Assembly: GCA_032358255.1 (NCBI GenBank)
Contig: JAULBX010000559.1
Location: 62,001 to 126,000 of the forward strand
Reading direction: 5' to 3'
DNA length: 64,000 nucleotides
Source of the DNA: Heterotrichella gracilis
Lineage: Eukaryota; Sar; Xanthophyceae; Tribonematales; Xanthonemataceae
This document shows, piece by piece, positions 11,101-22,532 of this stretch. The number at the start of each line of letters is the position of its first letter. Positions within the stretch are counted from its first letter, which is position 1. The notes below the pieces were generated by a model. That model saw only the letters and a list, made by a program, of their open reading frames with translations. It was not told the origin of the DNA and did not search any database. The translations under genes and the position numbers were made by a program.

Positions 11101-13111
11101 GTCTGCCAGTGGGATGGTATACTTGATGTTTTTAATACTTTAATAAAGCCTTCGCGTAGCAAAAGCTTTACAAATTTAGAATGCTTTAGCATTTTGCTTT
11201 AATATTAGCAGAAGTCTTATTGGAGCAGTGCCAGGACAGGGCTGGTTGGCGCAAGGACTGACTGCAAATCTGGCTGTATTGCTGGAACGCATGTAAGTCA
11301 GTCCATGCACATGAACATGGCACATGTTGCTGTTGCTGCCACAAAGTTCATTTTCATTGCATGTGGCCGCAGGTGGATCCACTGGCTGAGAATTTGCGCC
11401 AGGCAGCGCAGCCAATGACGCCATGCAAGCAATGCTCCCAAAAGCATACTTGCCCTTCTAAAACCCTGGAGACATGAAGCTATCGGTTCGGTGATGCAAG
11501 GCCTTACCAACCAGCTCCTGGTACACTTCCAGCGGCGTCTGCACATCAAACTGCGTCACGCTCTCCCAGTTGTCCAAGATCTGGAAGTTGTCATCCTCGT
11601 CAGCTACCAGAATCTGGTTGTTGTACTCAGCGGCCTGCCGCAGTGCATGGATAGCCCGAGTCAGTTCACCAGGAAAACAGGAGCAAGCACATTGTGCAGC
11701 ATTGCCCTTGGCATGCTAAATGGCATGCCACACAAGTCCCAGCTGTCAAGTCCAGGCAGCAATGCAACTAGTAGGTCACACGTCTCCAACTTCTGGAGAA
11801 GAAATGGCCGTGCAGCCGGGTACTGGCGCGTTTCATCCTTTGCCAATTCCACCGTCAATCAGTCGCATGGTTGAAACCATTTCCAAGCCATGCAACACGT
11901 GCGCCAGGCACCCACCTCGCGTAGTACATCCTGCTTCAACCTCGCCTCCATATCCTCCACTCGCGAACGGTCAATGCCTGCAAGACAGTTTTGCAGCAGG
12001 TATGTCATTTATTTGTCAGTCAGTACGCATCTCATTTCCTGACCCGCACAGTGCACGGGTTTGTGTGTGGAGAAAATAAATATACCTGTGTATTCCAAAT
12101 TGGCCAGTGGGTTATTGATGTCTCGGACCACAAAAGGGCGGCCATTGATGTACAGCACTGGCTCCTCGCGCAGGTTGTGCCACATGACTTGGCGCTGCCC
12201 ATTGGTTGCGCCCAGCTGGTCCATGACCAAGCGCAACCCAGATACGGTTGGAATGGCGACTCCATACACTGGGATGCCCGGTACCTGCAGTTGCAAGAAT
12301 CGGTTGGTCACAGCATCCCAGTGTTTGCCGAAAGCTGGGTCAGCCTGCACAGCGCCCAACCACCCAAGGCAGGGCACCCAGGCTCTTTGTTGTCAGCCTT
12401 TTCAGCCACTTAGCAAAGGAATATACATGCTCCAGCTTGTAACAGAACTGGAACCCGAACCTAAAGCGTATAAGGGAAATTTGAGACAACTTACTTGCCG
12501 AAAGTTTGGTGCTCCTTCTAGGAGCGGGTGAAGTTTCTTGTTCTGGCAGCCTGCGAATATACACAAAAGACATGGAATGCAACCTCCAGTGTACCACTTA
12601 CGCCCCAAGCGCCTCAAGCCCACACTTTGAGTGCGTGTTGTCTCAGTAACGCATACATAGTCAAGAGGAACCGGCAGGTTGGAGCGCTCGTCCGCCTCAG
12701 CACATAGCTAGTGCGACCAGTGTGGATAACGACACCGCCTCTGCTGACCGTTCTGACACACACCGGACCGAAGCGTCGTTGCCAACCAATAGCCTTCAAT
12801 TGGGTGCAGGTTATTCACGACACTTTGTTGCTGATAGCACGGTACCCAACATTCCCTGGAATGTATCCCCATGCCCCATGTCAGGCTCATGGCGCCAAAG
12901 CCCACGACACGACCCACAGCTTGTGCAACCGCACACTTGGGTTTCTGTGCTTACCTGGGAAGTGGTCTGACTTAAGAATGGTACGCTTTATCAGCACGCT
13001 CCCCGAACGCTTTGCAACAACCATTTCTGGGTTTAGAGGACCATCTTGTGTCTCGCCATCCATGCGGTCCTCCTCCTCGTCCTGCTGGTCTCCTGTCAGC
13101 TCCATTGTCAT
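2106..13111 (-). CDS. Paladin-like protein with three phosphatase-type modules, the third lacking the cysteine
   Basis: Twenty-four exons encode about 1,422 residues: 13111-12955, 12550-12495, 12284-12086, 11977-11916, 11634-11508, 11064-10931, 10693-10606, 10331-10157, 9924-9617, 9134-8863, 8457-8178, 7906-7800, 7509-7347, 7064-6860, 6698-6597, 6380-6212, 5944-5798, 5549-5410, 5105-4871, 4571-4365, 4008-3882, 3545-3074, 2723-2631, 2349-2106. All junctions keep phase; the 9617 donor is the least certain (9608 also fits). Each module starts with a TKRSILKS-type segment, then a REEPVVYINGRPF-type segment, then a P-loop. Module 1 has CQMGRGR (C244-R250), split by an intron. Module 2 has CQLGGGR (C679-R685). 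In module 3 the slot reads SRTSEGSSAR (about 1163-1172), with no Cys. A 9-residue SPRG repeat follows (about 1213-1258). Paladins are PTP-like Cx5R proteins; animal paladin has been linked to phosphoinositide dephosphorylation. Modules 1 and 2 look competent and module 3 looks dead. Substrate is unknown. Confidence 0.93.
2736..2850. repeat. Degenerate tandem duplication in a paladin intron
   Basis: The segment starting at about 2738 (ACGTCAGGCAGCTGG...CAGCAATAC) recurs in diverged form from about 2807 (ACGTCAGGTAGCTGG...CAGCAATAC). Period is close to 69 bases. It lies in the intron just upstream of exon 23 on the transcribed strand and does not change the coding sequence. Confidence 0.75.
3238..3373 (-). 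repeat. 27-bp coding minisatellite, five units, SPRG motif
   Basis: Five consecutive 27-bp units in paladin exon 22 encode a 9-residue repeat of the type GVSPRGKVD. The central units are nearly identical at DNA level and the outer ones are diverged. Each unit carries a Ser-Pro followed by Arg-Gly and a basic residue, so it could be a phosphorylation or docking tract. It lies between the degenerate third P-loop and the C-terminal helical part of module 3. Confidence 0.95.
3551..3572. repeat. Interstitial telomere-like motif
   Basis: GGGTTTAGGGTTTAGGG on the plus strand. On the transcribed minus strand this is CCCTAAACCCTAAACCC, directly upstream of the acceptor of paladin exon 22 (exon starts at 3545), where it serves as the pyrimidine tract. 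Confidence 0.9.
4815..4870 (+). repeat. Short interspersed repeat, copy 1
   Basis: Shares the core GACTGCTAATCTGGCTG plus TATTGCTGGAATGCATG with copies near 11.25 kb and 27.7 kb. It abuts the donor site of paladin exon 19 (4871), antisense to the gene, and ends in a GTAAGTAACTGAC tail. Confidence 0.85.
5114..5128. repeat. Homopolymer run of G
   Basis: About fifteen consecutive G bases on the plus strand. On the paladin transcript this is a C-run just upstream of the exon 19 acceptor (exon starts at 5105). Exact length is likely unstable and error-prone in assembly. Confidence 0.9.
5226..5258 (+). repeat. Short interspersed repeat, truncated copy
   Basis: GATCTGGCTGTATTGCTG matches the core of the repeat at 4815-4870, without its flanks. 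It lies in the next upstream intron of the paladin gene, only 0.4 kb from copy 1. Confidence 0.7.
6795..6893. repeat. Tandem duplication of an exon-intron boundary in paladin
   Basis: The end of exon 14 with its donor (6848-6893) has a diverged second copy at about 6795-6840, inside the following intron. The copy keeps the GGAGTACGTGGGTGTG coding segment, but the AG-GTAGGG donor is altered to CGGGTAGGG. It is a potential decoy or alternative donor. Confidence 0.8.
7064..7140. repeat. G-rich tract, possible quadruplex on the non-transcribed strand
   Basis: Many G runs of three to nine bases on the plus strand, ending in TAGGGTTTAG. On the paladin transcript this is a long C-rich pyrimidine tract before exon 14. 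A similar tract lies at 8461-8492 before exon 11. Confidence 0.75.
7543..7695. repeat. Intronic tandem repeat, period 55-56 bp, about 2.8 copies
   Basis: Units begin at 7543, 7599 and 7654 with ATTACAG and contain GATGCGAAGGCT...CAGCAAAATG. They lie in the intron between paladin exons 12 and 13. Units differ at several positions, so the array is not recent. Confidence 0.92.
9421..9690. repeat. Degenerate partial copy of paladin exon 9 in the neighbouring intron
   Basis: The stretch 9421-9480 resembles 9628-9690, which codes for the end of exon 9 (RRNPLAALALHRPDEG). Shared blocks include CCTTCATC, GGGCC-type and GCGCCGGC-type segments in the same order. The copy has lost the frame and looks like an old tandem duplication. 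It lies downstream of exon 9 on the transcribed strand. Confidence 0.65.
11228..11300 (+). repeat. Short interspersed repeat, copy 3
   Basis: GTGCCAGGACAGGGCTG followed by the core GACTGCAAATCTGGCTG and TATTGCTGGAACGC, ending ATGTAAGTCAGT. The upstream GTGCCAGG block is shared with the copy at 27.7 kb, so the element extends beyond the 45-bp core. It lies in a paladin intron, antisense to the gene. Confidence 0.85.
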
Positions 13112-13647
13112 TCCTACCCCTCGATTGTCCACAAGGTTTGACGTTGTACCGCGCGTAGAACCTGCAAATATCCTGCAGTGCTTGAAGTGGTGGGCACGTG
13201 TAACTCTGAAGCACAGTGGTGCAGCACGTGTTTGCGTAGGTGCCACCTGCAGACGCAGGCAGGACATCCAAGGACGAAAAGGTTGCGCTAGATAACCAGC
13301 CTCTTTTGTGTTTAGTGTGTTCTCAGCTACCCCAGCAACGGTTGTTTAGGCGTGTGCGCACGACTCTTGTTCGTGCCGAGACTTCAGCCTGCAGGGCACT
13401 GAAGTGGGCACCCCTGCATTGAGCACTGTATTACGCTCCCCTTGCAGACGCATGCATGCATAAACGCTGGGGGAACACGGACGCCCAACAGCTTTCTGTG
13501 TGCAACCACAGGTCGTTTTAATGACGAGACAGCGCGTGTTTCCACGGAATCTTGTTTAACGTTGCTGAGCACTTGTGTTATCCCGACCCTTTGGCCGGTT
13601 GCTCCGTTGCGAAGTTCTTACGGCATTGGCAACCAGGTGATATCGGT
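13112..13647. promoter_or_regulatory. Shared divergent promoter, paladin and C1D
   Basis: These 536 bp separate two start codons that face away from each other. No coding potential is seen. No clear TATA box or other element can be named with confidence. Confidence 0.6.
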
Positions 13648-14458
13648 ATGGAGGTTTCCACTGATATCAAACAGCAAGTGCGCGAGTGCCAGGTGAGCAA
13701 CTGTGGCATTATCCGCGTGCATATATGCATGCATGCGCTGCCAACAATTGTGCTGGGGTTGAAGTGGTGCACAGTACACTACTTTAAGGCTTACGTGGAA
13801 ATTTATTATTAGCCACCAGCTGTACAAGACTGTTTTGAACTTCCCTGCTGTGCATCCTGCAGGATTCAGTGGACAGCCTGCAAGCAGTGCTGCAGGAGGT
13901 GTCCAGCAAGAGCCTCAAAGAAGTGGAAACTCAGGTGGGCTACCTAGATGGTAACCCAGCACATAAGTTGTCCATGCTGTGTTCCATTTGCTCCCGCTAC
14001 CAACCAGCTGCGCACGCAGCATTTTGGGCTGCTCAGCAATGCTGCCATGCCACACAGGTGTCGGAGCCGTTGGAGAGAGCACGGACGTTTCTGACGCTGG
14101 CGCAGTGTATCACCACTCTGTTTGGGCTGTACTTGAGAACAGAAGGAATCGATCCAGAAGACCACGCACTGGCAAAGGAAACGGTGGGTGGCAGAATGGA
14201 GTCTATTGCCCCGATACAGGTTGGTTTGTATGGCTTCGGTCAGTGTTTCCATATATGAGGCAATTGGGTGCCCATATGTTGCAGGAACGGTGGAACCTGT
14301 ACGACAAAAAGCTGCGGCGATTGGTCAACGAGTGTGAGCTGAAAAACTCATCGAGGATCACCACCATCAACTTGGCAGCAGCAAACCGCTTCATCGACCA
14401 CGCTATCCCTGACCTGACTCCGGGGCAACGGGCCGCACTCAAACAGGTATGCTTCTGA
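13648..14458 (+). CDS. C1D/Rrp47 family nuclear exosome cofactor
   Basis: Four exons, 13648-13692, 13863-13934, 14058-14183 and 14285-14446, give 135 residues. The last reads into the next intron as VCF then stop at 14458; alternatively a spliced acceptor at 14652 would give an immediate stop. Length matches C1D (about 141 residues in human). The Sas10/C1D helical domain is visible: a block around ARTFLTLAQCITTLFGLYLRTEGIDP, then KETERWNLYDKKL, and a C-terminal AAANRFIDHAI that matches the conserved ASRF helix. Known C1D/Rrp47 proteins bind RNA and partner the Rrp6 3'-5' exonuclease in rRNA and snoRNA maturation. The gene is divergent from paladin. I chose the first ATG at 13648 because it gives the family length. 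Confidence 0.87.
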
Positions 14459-15433
14459 GACATTCTTCTAGGCATTTCCTGTCCTCCAACCCAGTGTCTT
14501 GATGACCAGTAGCCTGGGGTGTGGCTTGAGGACAGGCCAGAACTTGCAGAACTTGCACACACAAACTTCGGGACTGTCGCACAGCGTGCTTGTACTTCCG
14601 CACTAACGCATGGTTGAAGCATGTTTAGCATGGCTGTGGGCGTGTTCTTTTTTCAGTGATGCACCCATATACTTTGGTTTGTGGTCCAAGGTAACATGCT
14701 GTGCGCAGGCTCAACCTGGTTGTGGACCAAGTGCAAAACGAGCCCACAAATATGAACGGCCAAGCAAAACAGTCACAAGCAGCCAAGGTGCAGCAGATGC
14801 CTTTCTGTCAGATCTGATAAGTGGAATTAGCCAGCCGATCTGATGAGTGGAATTGGCTGGCCGAGTTGGCCTGCAGTGTTGGTGCAACTTGCTGTTACAT
14901 ACCAAGCAAAACCTCATTCACTTTCAGCCCCTCAAAAACATTCTAGAAGGGTTTATAGCCAGCACTGTGCTGTGCAGAATAAGGTTTGCCACAAATTGTG
15001 TACCTGCTCACTGACAGCATTCGAGATGCTGAGGCTCACTGCAACAGGCCCAAGTGTCAAAGAATGTCTTGCTGTTCAAGTGCTGAGGCCCGGCCTTGAC
15101 CTTGGAGAAAACTGGCCAAAGAATCATAGACCAAACGGCTTAGGGAAAACAAAACCCTGCCATTCAGTTTGTAAATCGAGTGCAAACTATGGTCAGGTAA
15201 CAAAAACACACACCAGGCTGAGGGTCATACCTACTGCTGTCCAGCCCCAGTGGCACAACCCGCACACACTGAAACCGCAGCAACGCAAGTGGGGAACCGC
15301 AGTTCTCAACTGTTCCTATCCTAAAGCCTTCCATGGCAGCCACATGCACTCTAGCTGCACGACTGTTGCCTGCAGGAGGGAAGGGTGCACAGCAAGCATA
15401 TGATCTGAAGTAAATGTAGGTGGCTGGCGCCCT
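14459..15433. other. Convergent intergenic, no gene seen
   Basis: Lies between the 3' ends of C1D and PGR5. A 186-codon open frame on the plus strand (14843-15403) has no recognisable motif, no splice logic and a composition like non-coding sequence, so I do not call it. Confidence 0.65.
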
Positions 15434-16049
15434 TCAGGCCAGGAATCCGAGCTTCTCGCCATTCTTCTTTGCCAACCGGATGAGCCCTTGAACCTGCTTG
15501 TTGTCCACCCCAATTTGCTTGCCAAACTCCTTGATGACTGCACGGATAGATAGCAACAGTCAGTGGCAATGGCATCTGCACACACCAAAAAAGCAGCAAT
15601 GACGTGATATATGAGCCACTTAGGTGTCAATTGGACTCTACCCCACTGTTAACGTGGAGGCAAACTTACAAAGCAGTCGCTTGTAGTAGCTCTTGGCTCT
15701 TACCTTGGGAATGTACGGAGATAGCCTTGCCCCTGAACTGGTTGAACTCCTTCACCCCCATGGCGTTCCTTGTCACCACCACCAGCGGGGCAAAAGGCCC
15801 ACCTTGGCCCTTGTTTCCCATGCGCGTCACCTGCCGCGTACCCGTCCCTGCGCAGCCAGTGAGAAACTTAGCAATGAGACTTGCAGAGATGGGCGCAGAC
15901 AGGGCCAAAGACTGGTGATGGGCAGGTGGGTGCGTATGAGTCATGGCACTGAAACGACTAAGCATTGGAGCCTCACCTCGGACATTGCCAAGCTTCACTG
16001 GCATTGGGGTGTGCGAGCTGCGAAGGGAGCTTAGACTAGTCGCCATCAT
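15434..16049 (-). CDS. PGR5: PROTON GRADIENT REGULATION 5 (PGR5)
   Basis: Three exons, 16049-15977, 15847-15704 and 15537-15434, give 106 residues. The mature part, from about GPFAPLVVVTRN to KNGEKLGFLA, aligns along its length with plant PGR5, including FNQFRGKAISVHSQVI and QGLIRLAKKNGE. The first 35 residues or so (Ser, Met, Pro and Arg rich) fit a short plastid transit peptide. PGR5 acts at the stromal face of thylakoids with PGRL1 in antimycin-sensitive cyclic electron flow around photosystem I and in build-up of the proton gradient. Where plant PGR5 reads TEFCKSIG, this one reads KEFGKQIG, so that cysteine is absent. Two adjacent ATG codons begin the frame. It is divergent from coatomer delta. 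Confidence 0.95.
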
Positions 16050-16898
16050 GGTGATACTGTCTCTTTCCTAAGATATACCGCTGGACTACGGCTAGAATCG
16101 CAATGGCAGAACCACCAACGATGGTTCGCTACAGCCAAGGTAGCCTGCACTCAGCTTAAGTTGCAAAGTACAATAGGGGTCGTATTGAACACGAACCCTG
16201 GTGTCCTATGAACCAGCGCCCACTGGTGGGCAGAGGGCTGGCGCGAATTAACGATCCGAATCCTACAACGAGGAACGGCGAAATTGGGCAGACTGGGACT
16301 AGGAGCGCTCGAGACAACGCAGATCCGGGACACCCAGCAGAAGAAGGCCACTGTAATGAACTTGCAAATGACTAGCAAGGAAAGGGAGGAGCTGAAATGC
16401 TCAATGGATGAGAGTTCTGGAAACATATACAACCCCGTTCTGACCAGTGGCTGGGAAAGGCTGCTGCACGCAGCACTGATAACTTGCTTTATGCTGGCCA
16501 CCTGGCAGGCTATAAAAGCGACGCGTGGCAGACTAGAAAAGCAATTTATTATAATAAATTTAATTGTTATATTCAAACGAAATTGTGAAGAGTTTTGGGG
16601 CCCTTCTTTCACACTGGGTCATAGCCTACATGACATAGGCAACCGGGTGAAGGTGATGAGGGTGTATTTCAGTTGCAATTGCCTGCCAAGGGTTAGCAGC
16701 AAGCTTTTCTCGCAAGCCAGTCTGGCGGTTGCCCTCTACCTGGGCTGCTTTAGATCATGTGCCATTTGACAACGTGTTGCTGCCATTGATGGGTGATTTC
16801 CAGGTTGATCTTCTCAACAGTTTGCAGTAGTGCGTAGGAAAGTACTCCTTTGGCCAAACAAAGGCTGACAAGGGAGGGGGCCCCTTGTATCCAGCACG
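16050..16898. promoter_or_regulatory. Shared divergent promoter, PGR5 and coatomer delta
   Basis: These 849 bp separate the two start codons. No gene is supported. The short AT-rich stretch at about 16540-16570 is the only compositional landmark. Confidence 0.6.
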
Positions 16899-18712
<1,814 letters not shown>

Positions 18713-19819
18713 GAGCAGGGAGGGTTGGCAGCAATGGGGGGTTTGAGCTGGCAGCCAATTGGCGTGTATGGCCAGCTGATGTGCATCGTTCTGGCAGCGT
18801 TGCACACTTGCACCTGTGCTTATTGTCCTCTGGTCCATCCAGTGGCACACATGCATAGCAATGCAGAACTCAGCTTGCCCAATGGCATCAACTGCCACGT
18901 AAAGCTGATTAGTAACCTGATTGCTGTGTGGGGCAGCAGCAAGGTCGGGCTTTCTACAAAATATTTCGAAGTGGATGAACAGGCAGCTCACATGTTGTGT
19001 TTGTTGTCATTCAGAACGTGGAGGTGGAGGTGGTGACTGTATGTACATGGTTGTACAGGGGTTTGCACACCTGGGTTTTACTAGTGCAGTGGATGACATG
19101 CTAGCGTCGTTTTTTTGCTGCGGGGAGTGCTTGGTTGGGGCAAGTTATATCAACAGCACCAGGTGCTGGTGTGCACAGCAGTCGTGATTAAAAGTACACC
19201 ACTGGCAAGCATATGCAGAGGGTGCGCTTGTGGGCAGACTAGTGCTGCAGTGCAGCGTCTGGCTCACTGAAATTGTGGCTCAATTCCTTTGTAATTGCAA
19301 AAGTCTTGACAACAATTGATGTGTGTTCCTGCTGCGAGCGGAACTGCAACTGAACCTCTCATACCCCACAGGCTATAGCGAAAGACAGGTTCTGGGTCCA
19401 CCAATAGCCTACAATAAATTCCTGTCCTTGTCACCGCCTTTACAAGGCCTCGGTACAAGTAAATATAATTTACCGGCAACCGTTTTAATTACCGTACATA
19501 TTATTTAACATTTAAATGTGCACATATGAGTGGGCCAATACCAAGCACTGTTAAAGCGGTGTCCAAAGTTTGAAGTACTCAGTTTGCTGCAACCACCGTG
19601 GTGCTAACCTATCAGCAAGTGGCCACCCCGTGCCTGACTCTGCACACAGGCAAATGCAAGCACACTTGCCTTGCCAGCGACGCACTGCGCAGCAATGGTA
19701 CCTTGCATGCCATAAATTACACGACGAGCAGACAGCCACACGGCAATGATTCGCGTGGAGTATTCGAATTTGGACACTGTCTAGTGGTACGCTGCACTTG
19801 ATGTCCCAGCCCAGCCGTT
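18713..19819. other. Convergent intergenic, no gene seen
   Basis: Lies between the 3' ends of coatomer delta and ArgJ. Only short open frames occur. The part from 19440 to 19560 is AT-rich. Confidence 0.7.
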
Positions 19820-22532
19820 CTATGTGGTGTACTCTGCATTGATCTTCACATAGTCGTAGCTGAAGTCGCACCCCCATGCTGTGCCCTCCCCAGGCCCGCT
19901 GCCCAGCCCCACCTGCACCACCACAGTGCCATGCACATCCAGCCTGGACCGCACGTACGCGCTGGCTTGCTTGGCGTCAAACTCCAGCGGCTGGCCCTGC
20001 TCCATAAGGACGATGTCGCCAAGCTGCACCCGCACGTCCTTCTGGTCAAAGTCAGCGCCGGAGTACCTGCATTTGCCAAGGGGGAGGGCAATCAAATTGC
20101 GGAATATATGACATATATCACATGTGATGATCAGCAGGGCAGCATGTCAAGTAGCCAGCGGTGTCCAGTTGGAAAGTGACAACTGCATGCAGACATTGCC
20201 ATGTGATTTTATCTTGCAAAGTGCATTAGAACAAGATGGTTGCTGCAGAAAATCGGCTCGCATGTTCATGCATGGTCAGCACTTGTCCATGCCTCAGCAG
20301 CTCTCACTGCAACATCACAATCAATGTGCGTACCCTGCAGCACAGGTGATGCGGCCCCAGTTGGGGTCAGCGCCATACACCGCACATTTGAACAGGCTGG
20401 AGGCAGCCACAGCCCGTGCAGCCAGGCGAGCAGACGCGTCATCAGATGTGCCGCTGACTTGCACCTCGAGCAGGCAGTTGGCACCTTCTCCATCCCAGGC
20501 AACTGACTTGGCCAGACCCTGGGATGCACCAACTCACTTCAGCGCCATGCGCATGGTTGGACCACATGTGTATGGGCTGCGCTTGCAACCCCGCACGCAC
20601 GTGAGTAGTACGTGCGCTTGCTGGCCAAAACATTGGAGCACGCAGTTCCTCTCGCACCATGCACATGCATTCATTCCCCATGAGGTTAGGGTTCTAGGGT
20701 TTAGGGTCCGGTGGCTTACTTGCAGCAGTGCTGTCAGTGCAGCTTCCAGCTTCTGGCCATCAGCGCTGGCCGCATCTGTGATGACCGCACCGCCTGCCGC
20801 CCCACTGGTCAGCCCAAGCACTGTATCATTTGTGCTGGTATCGCCGTCCACTGTGATGCAGTTGAAGCTCTGGTCGATTGCGCGCTTGAACATCCCCCGC
20901 CACACCTCGGTGGCCACAGGAGCATCACATGTGACCACAGCCAGCATGGTCCCCATGTTTGGGTGGATCATGCCAGAACCCTTGGCAGCGCCACCCATGC
21001 GGATTGTCCGCCCGCCAATCTCAACCTGCAGTCCCATTTGTAGGTTGACTGAAGTTCCCACCATCCTAAACCTTAAAACCTATCAAATCTACTGATTCTG
21101 TGACCTTACAACCACATGCTAGGTGTTCAATGGCATTGCAATGCCGGGCTTAAAATCGTTGAATCAGCATTGTGCAACGCAATGCAATGATGCATTGTGA
21201 GAGGTACCATTTATTGTAGTGCAACCCCTACCTGTAGGGCAGCACTCTTGCTGACTAGGTCAGTGGTGGTCATGGCGACTGCAGCATGGTTTGCAGCCTC
21301 GGCAGTGCTCTCCAATGAGGACGCCAGAACTGGCACAGCTTTCAGCAAGGCATCCAGCTTGATGCGGCGGCCAATGACCCCCGTCGACATGATCAGCACG
21401 TCATCCGGTGAGATGTTGAGCACCTCCGCCACGGCTTTGGCGCTAGTGATGCAGTCTTGGTACCCCTGGTCGCCGGTGGCGGCGTTGGCCTGACCAGCGT
21501 TGGTCAACACCTGGTGCAGGCACACGCATGGTGCTGTGAGCGCATGGCAAGGAGGGTACCTGCCGAGGCACTATGTATGTCAAGATATGTACCACCTGAT
21601 CATGCAGCAGATGCAGTCCAATTGCAGTGCTCGGTACATGCAGGGAAATTGGAGTGAACCCTAAACCCTAAACCCTAAACCCTAAACAGCAGCAAAACTG
21701 CTGCTGCTGCCAGGACCGTACCGCTCGCACAGTCTCCTTCCTCTCAAGCAGCTCCTTGTCGTACTTCACAGGTGCGGCAAACATCTTGTTTTGTGTGAAG
21801 ACACCGGCTGCTACGGCATCCACTTCACACACAATCAGGGAGATGTCTGCCTTGGGGCCGCTCGCCCTCAGCCCACCATGCATGCCTGGAACGCCGTTCA
21901 ATGCCATCAGTCAGGCAGGCTTGAAGTTGCAGATGCACACATGTATCACTTGTGATAGCACTGCCGGAAGCAACCTGAGGAAAACAACATGCAGTATGCC
22001 CAGGCAGCCAGGGGCACACCCACCCTGTGCCTTGAAGCCCTTGGGCGCACACACGCATCCATCAATATTCTCCCATGGCCCGTCAGGGATCAAGTCAAAG
22101 GTGGGGGCAGCGGGAATATCAAACGCGCTTTGGGGTGTGGTCCCAGCTGCAAGCTTGGTCTGAGCCCGTTTTGGCACACTCACGCCCAAGTGCTGGAAGT
22201 GGGTGCCAGATGGGGGGACACACTGCAGACCTGAACGGCAGGCAAACCCTTCATGTCATAGGAGACATCGCCAATTGCAGCTCAGACCAGTGACCAAGGG
22301 GATTGCAGTGATAGGGTGACTTACTAGTCAGTACCTTGCTGCATCAATATAGGATGGGGCACCCATCACATGCGATGTGCTTGACATGTGCAGGCAGACA
22401 AGGTGGGCTGGTTCGCTTACCAGAGTTGACGCGGACGACACGCGTGGGTCCTGATGACGCTTTGGAGCTGCCGCTGTGCCCCGTGTGTGCTGTACCGAAC
22501 GCGGCAACACGTGACAACAACCTTGCAGACAT
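19820..22532 (-). CDS. ArgJ: glutamate N-acetyltransferase / ornithine acetyltransferase
   Basis: Seven exons, 22532-22421, 22230-22024, 21885-21722, 21510-21232, 21025-20720, 20518-20334 and 20066-19820, give 499 residues with every junction in phase. ArgJ moves the acetyl group from N-acetylornithine to glutamate (EC 2.3.1.35) in the cyclic arginine pathway; some also use acetyl-CoA (EC 2.3.1.1). Family landmarks include [42 protein letters not shown] and a C-terminal VKINAEYTT. The precursor normally cuts itself before a conserved Thr in an Ala-Thr-Met-Leu context. Here it is Gly279-Thr280-Met-Leu, so the nucleophile is kept but the preceding residue differs. The first 40 residues are rich in Ser, Ala and Arg and fit an organelle (plastid) leader. 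The upstream in-frame codon at 22577 is TTG, so I start at the ATG at 22532. Confidence 0.96.
20686..20709. repeat. Interstitial telomere-like motif
   Basis: GGTTAGGGTTCTAGGGTTTAGGG on the plus strand, broken by single changes, 11 bases beyond the donor of ArgJ exon 5 (exon end at 20720). Confidence 0.85.
21657..21688. repeat. Interstitial telomere array, four exact copies
   Basis: Four uninterrupted CCCTAAA units on the plus strand in an ArgJ intron, about 33 bases past the exon 3 donor. This is the longest perfect TTTAGGG-type tract in the window. Confidence 0.97.

Noticed and set aside
14843-15403. Open frame of 186 codons, plus strand, between C1D and PGR5
   Set aside because: No motif, no conserved blocks, and low-complexity residue use. 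It lies in a convergent intergenic stretch and is probably chance.
20124-21095. Open frame of 323 codons on the plus strand
   Set aside because: It is antisense to ArgJ exons 5-7, whose family match and splice phases are clear. The antisense frame is a shadow of the coding codon bias.
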